From Betaproteobacteria bacterium (GTDB lineage: Bacteria > Pseudomonadota > Gammaproteobacteria > Burkholderiales > Methylophilaceae): a stretch of 34,238 nucleotides of DNA. The notes beneath the pieces are model-generated. The model saw nothing but the letters and a program-made list of their open reading frames with translations, did not search any database and was not told the origin of the DNA. The DNA lies in the NCBI GenBank assembly GCA_016867975.1, contig VGIC01000021.1, positions 1 to 34,238 of the forward strand, read 5' to 3'. The translations under genes and the position numbers were made by a program. Shown one piece after another: positions 27,021-34,238 of this stretch; position 1 is the first letter of the stretch; every line of letters starts with the position of its first letter.

Positions 27021-27353
27021 TCAAAATAAGGCCGATAACAACCAAGAAAGCACACTATACACCAGTGCCCCGATAATGCCGGCAAAAATGGTGCTGACCT
27101 CAAAGCCGCCCAGCCAGAAACCAACCCCATAAAACAACAAGCCATTGATCACTAGAATAAACAAACCTAAGGTGAGAATCGTAATCGGCAGCGTCAACAA
27201 CACCAAGATTGGTCGAATCAACATATTCACCAATCCGATAATAAGTGCTGCCAACAATGCTGCCATCACCCCCGCTACATGAATGCCTGGGACCCAATAA
27301 GCCACCGCCAGTAGCGCCAGCGCATTGAGCCCCCACACATACAGCAACTTCAT
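27021..27353 (-). CDS. Phage-holin-family-4-like small membrane protein (PF04020 type)
   Basis: 110 residues with four hydrophobic segments (about 5-25, 28-50, 55-77, 85-108). NMLIRPILVLLTLPITILTL and the following LVINGLLFYG block are typical of the PF04020 group, named after a mycobacteriophage holin but found as a chromosomal protein in many bacteria. No lytic partner is present, so the holin label is only a family name. It lies between ahcY and metF, an arrangement kept in many betaproteobacteria, 10 bp after the ahcY stop. Role unknown. Confidence 0.88.
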   Translation of the reverse strand: MKLLYVWGLNALALLAVAYWVPGIHVAGVMAALLAALIIGLVNMLIRPILVLLTLPITILTLGLFILVINGLLFYGVGFWLGGFEVSTIFAGIIGALVYSVLSWLLSALF

Positions 27354-27363
27354 GCAAACTCGG

Positions 27364-28764
27364 CTAGTAGCGGTAAGTCTCTGGCTTAAATGGGCCTTGC
27401 TTATTCACGCCAATATAAGCCGCTTGTGCATCCGTCAATGTCGACAGCTGTGCATTTAGCTTCTTCAATTGCAGCAATGCCACCTTTTCATCCAGATGCT
27501 TAGGTAAGGTATACACGCCCACTGGATATTTGGCAGTTTGTGTAAACAACTCAATTTGCGCGATAGTTTGGTTGGCAAATGAGGAGCTCATCACATAACT
27601 CGGGTGACCTGTACCACAACCTAGATTCACCAAGCGGCCTTTTGCCAACAGGATGATTTTTTTGCCATCAGGGAAAATCACATGATCTACCTGCGGCTTA
27701 ATTTCATCCCATTGGTATTGTTCCAGTGAGGCGACATCAATCTCGTTATCGAAGTGACCAATGTTACACACAATGGCCTGATCCTTCATTTTAGCCATGT
27801 GGTCATGCGTAATCACATGGTAATTGCCGGTCGCGGTGACAAAAATATCGCCATGTTCAGCGGCGTATTCCATGGTAACTACACGGTAGCCTTCCATCGC
27901 GGCTTGTAGCGCACAGATTGGATCAATTTCAGTCACCCAGACTTGTGCAGAAAGCGCACGTAGCGCTTGCGCAGAGCCTTTACCCACATCGCCATAACCG
28001 GCAACAATGGCAATTTTTCCTGCAATCATCACATCAGTGGCACGTTTGATCGCATCCACCAATGATTCGCGGCAACCATAAAGATTGTCAAATTTAGACT
28101 TGGTCACAGAGTCATTCACATTGATTGCAGGGAAAGCCAGCTTGCCTTCTTTATGCATCTGGTATAGGCGGTGCACACCCGTGGTGGTTTCTTCAGTCAC
28201 CCCTTTAATTTGCGCCAAACGGGTTGAGTACCAGGTAGGATCAACGACCAATTTAGCCTTGATGGCGGAGAACAAACAGGTTTCTTCTTCTGAAGTTGGA
28301 TTTGCTACCAATGATACATCTTTTTCCGCACGTGTACCCAAGTGCAGCAACAATGTTGCATCGCCGCCATCATCCAAAATCATGTTGCTGTTGCCACCAT
28401 CCGTCCATTCAAAAATACGGTGCGTATAATCCCAGTATTCAGCAAGTGTCTCGCCCTTGACAGCAAACACAGGCGTGCCACCTGCCGCAATCGCTGCAGC
28501 TGCGTGATCTTGAGTAGAAAAAATATTGCAAGATGCCCATCGCACTTCTGCACCTAAATCCTTTAACGTTTCAATCAGCACCGCTGTTTGAATCGTCATG
28601 TGCAGGCTGCCAGTAATGCGAGCCCCCTTAAGCGGCTGTGCCTTCGCAAACTCTTCGCGAATCGCCATTAAGCCTGGCATTTCAGTTTCGGCAATCGCAA
28701 TCTCTTTGCGACCAAATGCAGCCAATCCAATATCTGCAATTACATAATCATTAAAGTCTGTCAC
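27364..28764 (-). CDS. ahcY: S-adenosylhomocysteine hydrolase
   Basis: 466 residues from a GTG at 28764, preceded by GAGGAG eight bases upstream. A longer in-frame ATG at 28914 is rejected because it lies inside the SAH riboswitch. Marks are [20 protein letters not shown], the Cys in [15 protein letters not shown]-binding [27 protein letters not shown] and the C-terminal PETYRY. It splits SAH into adenosine and homocysteine. With metK upstream on the same strand and metF downstream it forms an activated-methyl-cycle cluster. Control is probably by the riboswitch in its leader, which raises expression when SAH accumulates. Confidence 0.97.
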   Translation of the reverse strand: MTDFNDYVIADIGLAAFGRKEIAIAETEMPGLMAIREEFAKAQPLKGARITGSLHMTIQTAVLIETLKDLGAEVRWASCNIFSTQDHAAAAIAAGGTPVFAVKGETLAEYWDYTHRIFEWTDGGNSNMILDDGGDATLLLHLGTRAEKDVSLVANPTSEEETCLFSAIKAKLVVDPTWYSTRLAQIKGVTEETTTGVHRLYQMHKEGKLAFPAINVNDSVTKSKFDNLYGCRESLVDAIKRATDVMIAGKIAIVAGYGDVGKGSAQALRALSAQVWVTEIDPICALQAAMEGYRVVTMEYAAEHGDIFVTATGNYHVITHDHMAKMKDQAIVCNIGHFDNEIDVASLEQYQWDEIKPQVDHVIFPDGKKIILLAKGRLVNLGCGTGHPSYVMSSSFANQTIAQIELFTQTAKYPVGVYTLPKHLDEKVALLQLKKLNAQLSTLTDAQAAYIGVNKQGPFKPETYRY

Positions 28765-28853
28765 GGTATCACTCCTCGAATGGTGTGACGGGAGGGAGGG
28801 AGAATAGAGGGAATCCGTCTCACCCCTACCCCGTGCCGGCACGGTTAATTGGT
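28762..28853 (-). promoter_or_regulatory. Probable expression platform and ribosome binding site of ahcY
   Basis: Between the aptamer and the start are the 14-nt palindrome CCGTGCCGGCACGG and a possible long stem GGTGAGACGG / CCGTCACACC (one mismatch) that ends 4 nt before the Shine-Dalgarno GAGGAG. Pyrimidine runs (CTCCCTCCC) could pair with the Shine-Dalgarno. No U-tract is seen, so control at translation initiation is more likely than termination; this is inference. Confidence 0.45.
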
Positions 28854-28924
28854 GAGCGTCGTTGCAACATTTTTCCGAGCCTGGGAGACTGTGTGACCAC
28901 AGCAACTCTCGCAACGCCCCTCAG
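28854..28924 (-). ncRNA. S-adenosylhomocysteine (SAH) riboswitch, ahcY leader
   Basis: On the minus strand CTGAG (28924-28920) pairs with CTCGG (28879-28875) as P1. The 5' strand GGGCGTTGC is followed by a P2 arm with the perfect hairpin CTGTG-GTCA-CACAG, then the conserved CCCAGGCTCGG, and finally GCAACGACGCTC (28865-28854), the pseudoknot strand. This order and the invariant segments match the SAH aptamer known upstream of ahcY and metH genes in beta- and gammaproteobacteria. It lies just after a good sigma-70 promoter and about 90 nt before the GTG start. Confidence 0.88.
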
Positions 28925-28933
28925 AACAGTTTG

Positions 28934-28963
28934 ATTATACTAGGGAAACACGGAGCAAGTCCA
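28934..28963 (-). promoter_or_regulatory. Sigma-70 promoter of ahcY
   Basis: A perfect -10 TATAAT (28934-28939, minus strand) and a -35 TGGACT (28958-28963) are separated by 18 bp. The start of transcription would fall near 28926-28928, just before the first base of the riboswitch P1 helix, which supports the assignment. Confidence 0.75.
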
Positions 28964-29201
28964 CATCCAAGCCTTTTGAAACATCCATCACCACTTCCTT
29001 TGAGGGGCTGTCCCGTAGTTTCTTTAAGCCCCCTACTCATTCAGCTTGAAGGATTTTATCCAAGAAGGTGGTTCATTTACGAACCTTTCAGTTCGTAAAT
29101 GAACATGCCTAAACGCACCTGGCTTACTGGGATCGTCTTTAACATGAATGCCAAAACTTCCCTCAACAATTAAGCACCCATTCAATCCGACTGCAAAACG
29201 C
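28964..29201. other. ahcY-metK spacer with a perfect 14-bp hairpin
   Basis: This is the rest of the 437-bp gap between ahcY and metK. GTTCATTTACGAAC (29071-29084) and GTTCGTAAATGAAC (29091-29104) are exact inverted repeats with loop CTTTCA. No U-tract follows on either strand, so it is not a plain intrinsic terminator. A weaker AGGGGCT...AGCCCCCT dyad lies near 29002-29037. No ORF with coding character is seen. Confidence 0.6.
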
Positions 29202-30365
29202 TTACAGCCCTGCTGCTACGCGCAAGGCCGCAGCTTTGTCGGTTTTTTCCCAACCAAATTCTGGCTCATCTCGACCAAAGTGACCGTAGGCCGCTGTTTT
29301 AGTGTAAATCGGACGCAACAGATCTAACATTCTAACGATGCCTTTGGGACGCAAATCAAAATATTCGTTCACCAAAGCCGTCAGCACCTCGTTCGAAACT
29401 TTACCAGTGCCATACGTTTCCACCATCACAGACGTGGGGCGTGCCACGCCAATCGCATAACTCACCTGCACCATGCAACGAGAGGCCAAGCCAGCCGCTA
29501 CGATGTTTTTAGCCACATAGCGCCCCGCGTAGGCTGCGCTACGATCCACTTTAGAAGGATCTTTACCAGAGAATGCGCCACCACCGTGAGGTGCTGCGCC
29601 ACCGTAAGTATCTACGATAATTTTACGACCCGTCAAACCGCAATCGCCTTGCGGACCGCCAATCACAAAACGTCCGGTCGGGTTCACCAAAAACTTAATA
29701 TCCCCTTTGACCAACTCTTTCGGCAATACTGGCTTGATAATTTCCTCTATCGTCGCTTCACGCACCTGCTCCAACGTCATTTCTGGCGCGTGCTGTGTTG
29801 AGACGACTACGGTGTCAATCTTATGCGGCTTACCATCTACATATTGCACGGTGACCTGTGATTTCGCATCCGGTCGCAACCATGGTAAACGACCATCTTT
29901 ACGCAACTGCGCCTGGCGCTCCATGAGGCGATGGCTTAACCAGATTGGCAATGGCATCAATTGCGGCGTTTCGTCCACCGCATAACCAAACATCAAACCT
30001 TGGTCACCCGCACCTTGATCCAAGAGATCATCATGTGCACCATCCACGCCCTGCGCAATATCAGGAGACTGTTTGTCATACGCCACCAATACAGCGCACC
30101 CCTTATAGTCGATACCATATTCTGTATTGTCATAACCAATGCGCTTAATGGTGTCACGCGCGACTTTAATGTAATCGACATTCGCTGTTGTCGTAACCTC
30201 ACCCGCCAGTACAATTAAGCCGGTGTTGGCCAATGTCTCTGCCGCTACACGTGCAGTCGGGTCTTGGGTTAAAATAGCGTCTAGAATACTGTCTGAAACT
30301 TGGTCAGCTAACTTGTCTGGATGACCTTCAGAAACGGACTCGGAAGTAAATAAGTAAGAATTCAT
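29202..30365 (-). CDS. metK: S-adenosylmethionine synthetase
   Basis: 387 residues from the ATG at 30365 ([20 protein letters not shown]), preceded by AAGG. An upstream in-frame ATG (30599) would start inside dapF on the other strand and run through a repeat, so it is rejected. Marks are [29 protein letters not shown], the P-loop-like [15 protein letters not shown] and [14 protein letters not shown]-type segments. It makes SAM from ATP and methionine. It is divergent from dapF. Its short leader holds a terminator-like hairpin that may attenuate transcription. Confidence 0.97.
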   Translation of the reverse strand: MNSYLFTSESVSEGHPDKLADQVSDSILDAILTQDPTARVAAETLANTGLIVLAGEVTTTANVDYIKVARDTIKRIGYDNTEYGIDYKGCAVLVAYDKQSPDIAQGVDGAHDDLLDQGAGDQGLMFGYAVDETPQLMPLPIWLSHRLMERQAQLRKDGRLPWLRPDAKSQVTVQYVDGKPHKIDTVVVSTQHAPEMTLEQVREATIEEIIKPVLPKELVKGDIKFLVNPTGRFVIGGPQGDCGLTGRKIIVDTYGGAAPHGGGAFSGKDPSKVDRSAAYAGRYVAKNIVAAGLASRCMVQVSYAIGVARPTSVMVETYGTGKVSNEVLTALVNEYFDLRPKGIVRMLDLLRPIYTKTAAYGHFGRDEPEFGWEKTDKAAALRVAAGL

Positions 30366-30390
30366 GATCTGCCTTGGAAGATTAAAGTTT

Positions 30391-30420
30391 AAAAAACGCT
30401 TACTAAAGGCTAAAGCAAGC
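30391..30420 (-). terminator. Terminator-like hairpin in the metK leader (possible attenuator)
   Basis: On the minus strand GCTTGCT (30420-30414) pairs with AGTAAGC (30404-30398), with one G-T pair and a 9-base loop TTAGCCTTT, followed by GTTTTTT. It lies between the -10 box and the metK start, so it would end transcripts before the gene unless bypassed. No known SAM riboswitch is recognisable around it. Confidence 0.5.
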
Positions 30421-30435
30421 ATAAAAAGGATGCAC

Positions 30436-30441
30436 ATTATA
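30436..30441 (-). promoter_or_regulatory. -10 box of a metK promoter
   Basis: A perfect TATAAT on the minus strand, 71 bp upstream of the metK ATG. No good -35 hexamer is found at 16-18 bp; that region is the left end of repeat copy 6, so the repeat may supply or have replaced the -35. Confidence 0.5.
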
Positions 30442-30446
30442 ACTGA

Positions 30447-30510
30447 AAGGCATGCTATCAATACATTTTTGCGAGCATCAGCTTCGCCGATTGCCTGCTT
30501 AACCAACTTG
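30447..30510 (+). repeat. MITE-like intergenic repeat, copy 6 (left half only)
   Basis: AAGGCATGCTATCAATACAT followed by TTTTGCGAGCATCAGCTTCG and GATTGCCTGCTTAACCAACTTG matches the left halves of copies 4 and 5. No right end is found. It lies in the divergent metK/dapF spacer between the metK -10 region and dapF. A short direct repeat GCGAGCATC occurs at 30471 and again at 30510. Confidence 0.7.
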
Positions 30511-30546
30511 CGAGCATCCCCTATTGATTTAACGAAAAAATAAGAC

Positions 30547-31380
30547 ATGACACACACACTACGTTTTACCAAAATGCAAGGTGCCGGCAATGACTTCATG
30601 GTTGTTGATGGTATCCATCAATCCGTGCATCTAACGCCAAACAAGATTCAGCAACTTGCCAACCGCCAATTTGGCGTCGGATTCGACCAACTACTGCTAG
30701 TCGAACGGTCTCCCGTTGCTGATTTTAAATATCGCATCTTCAATGCCGATGGCAGCGAAGTCGCACAATGCGGCAATGGCGCGCGTTGTTTCGTGCGCTT
30801 TGTCACCGATCAGCAACTCACTCAAAAACGCGAAATTAAGGTTGAGACCGCCAGCGGCATCATCACCCCAAAGCTGGAAGAAAACGGGCTGGTTACTGTG
30901 GATATGGGATCACCTCACTTTGACCCAAAAGACATCCCTTTCTTGGTAGATGCAGTCGCCAATAGCTATCAGTTGGAAATAGCGGAGCAAACTTACGAAA
31001 TCTCCGCTGTTTCCATGGGGAACCCGCACGCAGTACAAATTGTAGAAGACATTGAAACTGCCCCTGTCGTCTCACTGGGGAGCAAAATCGAACATCACCC
31101 TCGCTTTCCACAGCGAGTCAATGCTGGCTTCATGCAAATCATCGACCAACACCACATCAAACTGCGTGTCTTTGAACGTGGCAGCGGCGAAACGCTCGCC
31201 TGTGGCACTGGCGCATGCGCTGCCGTTGTTGTAGGCATTCAACTTGGACGACTTCAATCACCGGTAAAAGTTTTTGCTCGAGGTGGCGAGCTGACCATTG
31301 CCTGGGATGGCAACGATGCTCCTGTGATGATGACAGGCCCTGCTGTTAGCGTGTTTACAGGTGAAATAGAATTAACTTAA
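30547..31380 (+). CDS. dapF: Diaminopimelate epimerase
   Basis: 277 residues. The two catalytic cysteines are Cys75 in [13 protein letters not shown] and Cys219 in [12 protein letters not shown]. The N-terminus [15 protein letters not shown] is standard. It converts LL-DAP to meso-DAP for lysine and peptidoglycan. It is the first gene of dapF-DUF484-xerC, the order also found in E. coli. The upstream spacer holds repeat copy 6, and the Shine-Dalgarno is weak (TAAGA). Confidence 0.96.
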   Translation: MTHTLRFTKMQGAGNDFMVVDGIHQSVHLTPNKIQQLANRQFGVGFDQLLLVERSPVADFKYRIFNADGSEVAQCGNGARCFVRFVTDQQLTQKREIKVETASGIITPKLEENGLVTVDMGSPHFDPKDIPFLVDAVANSYQLEIAEQTYEISAVSMGNPHAVQIVEDIETAPVVSLGSKIEHHPRFPQRVNAGFMQIIDQHHIKLRVFERGSGETLACGTGACAAVVVGIQLGRLQSPVKVFARGGELTIAWDGNDAPVMMTGPAVSVFTGEIELT

Positions 31381-31410
31381 TCTTACCGAGTCCCTCATAG
31401 GAAGAACAAC

Positions 31411-32103
31411 ATGACCACCACTCAAAACTCTGAAATTTCCAACACGCAAGTCGCCGATTTCTTGCGTAACCACCCTGATTTTTTCGAACATCATGCCCAT
31501 CTGCTGGCGGAAATCACGCTACCTAGCCCGCACGGCAATGGTGTGATCTCATTGGCCGAGCGCCAGCAGCTCGCTCAACGCGATAAAGTCCGTGTGCTGG
31601 AAGCCATGATGGCAGAAATGATTAAGCACGCTGAAGAAAACGACGTAACCAGTGACAAAGTCCATCAACTGAGTCTGCAACTGTTGAATCAGCAAAGTTT
31701 TAGCGCGCTACAACAACACATTGCTGAGGTCATGCGTTTGGATTTTTCCGTTTCACAATGCGCGATCCGCATCTGGGTAAGGCCCAGCAATAACACCATC
31801 GCCAAGGACCCCGCCTTCACCCCCGTCTCAGAAACATTCAGCAACTGGATCATGACACTAAAACAAGCACACGGTGGCAAAAAGCCCGAAGCCGCTGACG
31901 ACTTATTGCCTGAAAATCTCAAGTCTTATGCTTACATTCCTTTGTGCAAAAAATCCTTAGACCAGCGCCCGTTCGGTGTATTGGTGCTGGGTAGTGAGGA
32001 AGCCAGCCGCTTCACCGCAGAAATGGGCACACTGTATTTGGACAGAATAGGCGAGCTCGTCAGCGTAGCCCTGCTCAATCACCTATTTGCATTGCAACTT
32101 TAA
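31411..32103 (+). CDS. DUF484 family protein
   Basis: 230 residues. The N-terminus VADFLRNHPDFFEHHAHLLA is the DUF484 signature. It is followed by a helical region (about 45-90) and a GAF-like C-terminal half with YIPLCKKSLDQRPFGVLVLG. Function unknown. It is conserved between dapF and xerC (the yigA position in E. coli). AGGAAG precedes the ATG. It probably belongs to one operon with dapF (30 bp gap) and xerC (25 bp gap). Confidence 0.9.
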   Translation: MTTTQNSEISNTQVADFLRNHPDFFEHHAHLLAEITLPSPHGNGVISLAERQQLAQRDKVRVLEAMMAEMIKHAEENDVTSDKVHQLSLQLLNQQSFSALQQHIAEVMRLDFSVSQCAIRIWVRPSNNTIAKDPAFTPVSETFSNWIMTLKQAHGGKKPEAADDLLPENLKSYAYIPLCKKSLDQRPFGVLVLGSEEASRFTAEMGTLYLDRIGELVSVALLNHLFALQL

Positions 32104-32128
32104 CCCTGATTTTCCATGAGGACTTGCA

Positions 32129-33031
32129 ATGACAACTGGTTGGCCACTGGCATATCTTGATGATTATCTGCAACATCTGACCTTTGAGCGCAGACTGAGT
32201 GTCCTCACTTGTAAAAGTTACGACCGAGATATCCGCCTGCTGTTTGAACTCACCCATGGCACTGACCTTAAAGAAATTACGTCACAGCACGTCAGGCGCT
32301 CAATTGCCACCCTGCACAGTCGCAATTTGAGCGCAAAAAGTATATCCCGATCCCTCTCGGCCTGGCGTGGCTTCTACACCTATCTGGTGCACCATCACCA
32401 TTTCAGCAAGAATCCCGTCACGGGACTACGTGCGCCCAAAGCCGCCAAATCACTACCTCAAGCACTCTCTGTTGATCAGGCGGTGAAACTGGTTGACATG
32501 GCCGACAGCGATGATCAACTCACACTGCGTGACCATGCCATCTTTGAACTATTCTATTCCTCCGGGTTGCGATTGAGCGAACTAGTCAACTTGGACATCG
32601 ATATGCTAGACTTTACCGAAGGCACGGTTACCGTTACCGGAAAAGGAAACAAAACGCGCATCGTTCCTCTTGGGAGCCATGCGATCAGGGCTATCCAGAA
32701 TTGGATGCAACAGCGTGCACTCATCAAGACTGATGACAAGGACCATAAAGCTTTATTCATCACCAAGCAAGGTCGCAGAATCACGCAACGTGCAGTGCAA
32801 TACCGTTTCAAAATATGGTCGATCAAACAGGGTATCAATGCTGACATACATCCACACACCCTACGCCACAGCTTTGCCACCCACGTTTTACAATCCAGCG
32901 GCGATTTGCGCGCCGTACAGGAAATGCTTGGTCACGCCAATATCAGCACCACACAGGTATATACGCACTTAGATTTTCAGCACTTGGCAAAAATCTATGA
33001 CGCAGCTCACCCTAGAGCAAAAAAGAAATAG
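32129..33031 (+). CDS. xerC: Tyrosine recombinase XerC
   Basis: 300 residues. The core-binding SAM-like domain spans about 5-95 and the catalytic domain about 110-290. All catalytic residues are present: Arg148 (GLRLSE), Lys172 (GKGNKTR), His243 and Arg246 (HTLRH), His269 (LGHANISTTQ) and nucleophile Tyr278 (VYTHLD). With XerD it resolves chromosome dimers at dif. GAGGAC precedes the ATG. About 80 bp after the stop codon lies a second, diverged copy of the last 18 codons. Confidence 0.95.
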   Translation: MTTGWPLAYLDDYLQHLTFERRLSVLTCKSYDRDIRLLFELTHGTDLKEITSQHVRRSIATLHSRNLSAKSISRSLSAWRGFYTYLVHHHHFSKNPVTGLRAPKAAKSLPQALSVDQAVKLVDMADSDDQLTLRDHAIFELFYSSGLRLSELVNLDIDMLDFTEGTVTVTGKGNKTRIVPLGSHAIRAIQNWMQQRALIKTDDKDHKALFITKQGRRITQRAVQYRFKIWSIKQGINADIHPHTLRHSFATHVLQSSGDLRAVQEMLGHANISTTQVYTHLDFQHLAKIYDAAHPRAKKK

Positions 33032-33061
33032 CATCTGAATTTTGGCTTCCGCCGCCGTTAC

Positions 33062-33094
33062 TGCGGCTTAACCTAAAGGTTAGCGTATGCCGCA
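33062..33094. repeat. Hairpin in the xerC-sodB spacer
   Basis: TGCGGC-TTAACC, a TAAA loop, GGTTA, a six-base interruption GCGTAT, then GCCGCA form an interrupted stem. It lies between the true xerC stop and the duplicated xerC 3' end. It lacks a U-tract and could be a REP-like unit or a structure linked to the rearrangement. Confidence 0.5.
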
Positions 33095-33109
33095 ACTCGC
33101 TTAGCTCGT

Positions 33110-33166
33110 TGTCAGCCCCTTGCCAGCATCTACGAAAAGGCGCACCCGCGCACCAAGAAAAAATAA
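33110..33166 (+). pseudogene. Remnant of a second xerC 3' end
   Basis: In one frame this reads CQPLASIYEKAHPRTKKK and a TAA stop. The end of intact xerC reads FQHLAKIYDAAHPRAKKK, so 12 of 18 residues are identical and the stop falls at the same place. The codons differ (CCGCGC against CCTAGA), and the remnant is more GC-rich. The frame is open only back to about 33077 and has no homology before 33110. It is not a functional gene. Confidence 0.75.
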
Positions 33167-33247
33167 TAATACCCTACTGTTTTACTATGACTTCATGGAT
33201 TTTATGGCAAAATAGCGCTTACAGAATTTTTACCCATAAAAGGAACC

Positions 33248-33835
33248 ATGATGGAACATCAATTACCCGCATTACCCTATGCTAAAAACGCACTGGCACC
33301 GCACATTTCAGAAGAAACTTTTGAATTTCACTACGGTAAACACCACCAAACCTATGTGACCAATCTGAATAATCTGATTAAAGGCACCGAGTTCGAAGAT
33401 TCCAGCTTAGAAGAAATCGTTAAAAAATCAGTGGGTGGCGTTTATAACAACTCAGCCCAAGTATGGAACCACACCTTCTTCTGGAATTGCATGAAACCAA
33501 ACGGCGGTGGCACACCAACTGGGGCTCTGGCGGATGCCATCAACACAAAATGGGGCTCATTCGACGAATTCAGAAAAGCATTCCAGGCTTCTGCTGTGGG
33601 CAACTTCGGTTCTGGCTGGACATGGCTGGTTAAAAAAGCTGACGGTTCAGTAGACATCGTGAACATGGGCCCAGCTGGCACACCACTAACCACTGGCGAC
33701 AAAGCGCTACTCACTATCGACGTTTGGGAGCATGCCTACTACATCGACTACCGCAATGCCCGCGCGAAATTTGTGGAAGTATTTCTGGCATCATTAGCCA
33801 ACTGGGATTTTGCTTCTGCCAATTTCTCATCATAG
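33248..33835 (+). CDS. sodB: Superoxide dismutase, iron type
   Basis: 195 residues. Metal ligands are His28 (FEFHYG), His75 (VWNHTFFW), Asp158 and His162 ([10 protein letters not shown]). Gln71 next to the second ligand is in the N-terminal domain, the pattern of Fe-SOD rather than Mn-SOD. It removes superoxide in the cytoplasm. AAAGGA precedes tandem ATGs; the second (33251) may be the real start. It is a single-gene unit ended by a strong terminator. Confidence 0.96.
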   Translation: MMEHQLPALPYAKNALAPHISEETFEFHYGKHHQTYVTNLNNLIKGTEFEDSSLEEIVKKSVGGVYNNSAQVWNHTFFWNCMKPNGGGTPTGALADAINTKWGSFDEFRKAFQASAVGNFGSGWTWLVKKADGSVDIVNMGPAGTPLTTGDKALLTIDVWEHAYYIDYRNARAKFVEVFLASLANWDFASANFSS

Positions 33836-33869
33836 TGGTAAATATATTCACGCCATCATAAATACCTAA

Positions 33870-33900
33870 TTCTAAAGCCTCGAATTTCGAGGCTTTAGAA
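33870..33900 (+). terminator. Strong, probably bidirectional terminator after sodB
   Basis: Perfect 14-bp stem TTCTAAAGCCTCGA / TCGAGGCTTTAGAA with a 3-base loop. The A/T-rich stem base gives U-rich ends on both strands (CTTTAGAA). It lies 35 bp after the sodB stop and could also end the small minus-strand ORF at 33935-34021. Confidence 0.8.
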
Positions 33901-33934
33901 CAAGAAATCAGCTCTACTGCAACTAGTAAAGGAT

Positions 33935-34021
33935 TTAAGTCTCTTTTTTAAGAAGAAAGTTTCCCAACAAAACCAACCCTGATAGCACCATCAATAGGAT
34001 TGCCTTAATAATATAACTCAT
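33935..34021 (-). CDS. Candidate 28-residue single-pass membrane peptide
   Basis: Starting at an ATG (34021) the frame reads MSYIIKAILLMVLSGLVLLG then NFLLKKET and stop. It has one clear membrane span followed by a short charged end, the usual look of small bacterial membrane proteins. No Shine-Dalgarno is obvious and the family is not recognised. It is divergent from hrcA and faces the terminator at 33870-33900. Confidence 0.3.
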   Translation of the reverse strand: MSYIIKAILLMVLSGLVLLGNFLLKKET

Positions 34022-34047
34022 TGATAATTTGCGCATGAAAGCTGGAT

Positions 34048-34238
34048 ATGGATAACCGCGCGCAAATTTTACTCAAGACATTGGTTGAACATTACATTAG
34101 CGATGGTCATCCAATTGGGTCACGCACACTGCTACAGCACTCTGGTCTGGATGCGAGCCCTGCGACCATCCGCAATGTCATGAGTGATCTGGAGCAGCTT
34201 GGTTTTATTGCCAGTCCACATACTTCAGCAGGACGTGT
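34048..34238 (+). CDS. hrcA: Heat-inducible transcription repressor HrcA, 5' part
   Basis: The first 63 codons are in the window; the rest lies beyond the end. The sequence [40 protein letters not shown] and the ASPHTSAGR segment match the winged helix-turn-helix of HrcA, which represses groE/dnaK operons through CIRCE operators. No CIRCE inverted repeat is seen upstream in this window. The start is ATG at 34048; an in-frame TGA lies four codons upstream. Confidence 0.88.
   Translation, partial: MDNRAQILLKTLVEHYISDGHPIGSRTLLQHSGLDASPATIRNVMSDLEQLGFIASPHTSAGR

Noticed and set aside
27021-27353. Prophage remnant suggested by the holin-family gene
   Set aside because: The family is chromosomal in many bacteria, the neighbours are metabolic genes and no other phage gene is present.
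28765-28914. N-terminal extension of ahcY by 50 residues
   Set aside because: It covers the SAH riboswitch and its platform; a GTG with a good ribosome binding site at 28764 matches the family start.
30366-30599. N-terminal extension of metK by 78 residues
   Set aside because: It would read through repeat copy 6, the terminator-like hairpin and into dapF on the other strand; the conserved MetK start is at 30365.
33901-34047. CIRCE operator in front of hrcA
   Set aside because: No TTAGCACTC-N9-GAGTGCTAA or near match is present.

Overview
The window looks like a betaproteobacterial chromosome, most plausibly a methylotroph of the Methylophilaceae. This is inferred from gene order and families, not from a search. 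GC is moderate, near 50 percent by eye. Pointers are the block kdsD-kdsC-lptC-lptA-lptB-rpoN-hpf-hprK-rapZ-PTS EIIA, the fmt-rsmB-DUF4390-ntrY-ntrX block next to def, the LysM-dprA-smg block, dapF-DUF484-xerC, and an SAH riboswitch upstream of ahcY. Almost everything is core housekeeping. I see no phage, complete insertion sequence, CRISPR array, rRNA or tRNA.

Layout. 1-8266 (minus strand): Kdo synthesis (kdsD, kdsC), LPS transport (lptC, lptA, lptB), sigma-54 (rpoN), ribosome hibernation (hpf), then PTS-Ntr control (hprK, rapZ, and the first codons of a mannose-type EIIA). 8539-11609 (plus): a CPA2 cation/proton antiporter and a ThiO-like flavoprotein. 11784-15726 (plus): trpG-trpD, a DUF3465 gene, trpC and hemB. 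15723-23665 (minus): a conserved unknown gene, an NtrX-like regulator with a degenerate AAA+ domain, NtrY, a DUF4390 protein, rsmB, fmt and def. 23849-26083 (plus): a short LysM protein, dprA and smg. 26132-30365 (minus): the activated-methyl cycle genes metF, a small holin-like membrane protein, ahcY with its SAH riboswitch, and metK. 30547-33031 (plus): dapF, DUF484 and xerC. Then sodB, a strong terminator, and the 5' end of hrcA at the window edge.

The most notable non-gene structure is an interspersed repeat family. Six copies or part-copies (64-277 bp) all lie between genes. They share a left end close to AGGGCACTTCTATCAATACA, and the complete copies have an imperfectly inverted right end. 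None has coding capacity, so they resemble MITEs or ERIC-type intergenic repeats. Four lie inside probable operons (rpoN-hpf, hpf-hprK, DUF3465-trpC, def-fmt), several touching a stop codon.

Other points of interest are a second, diverged copy of the 3' end of xerC in the spacer after xerC, a terminator-like hairpin in the metK leader, a perfect 14-bp hairpin of unknown role between ahcY and metK, a hexapeptide-repeat basic tail on LptC, and the NtrX homologue whose ATPase and sigma-54 contact motifs are gone although rpoN is present in the same window.
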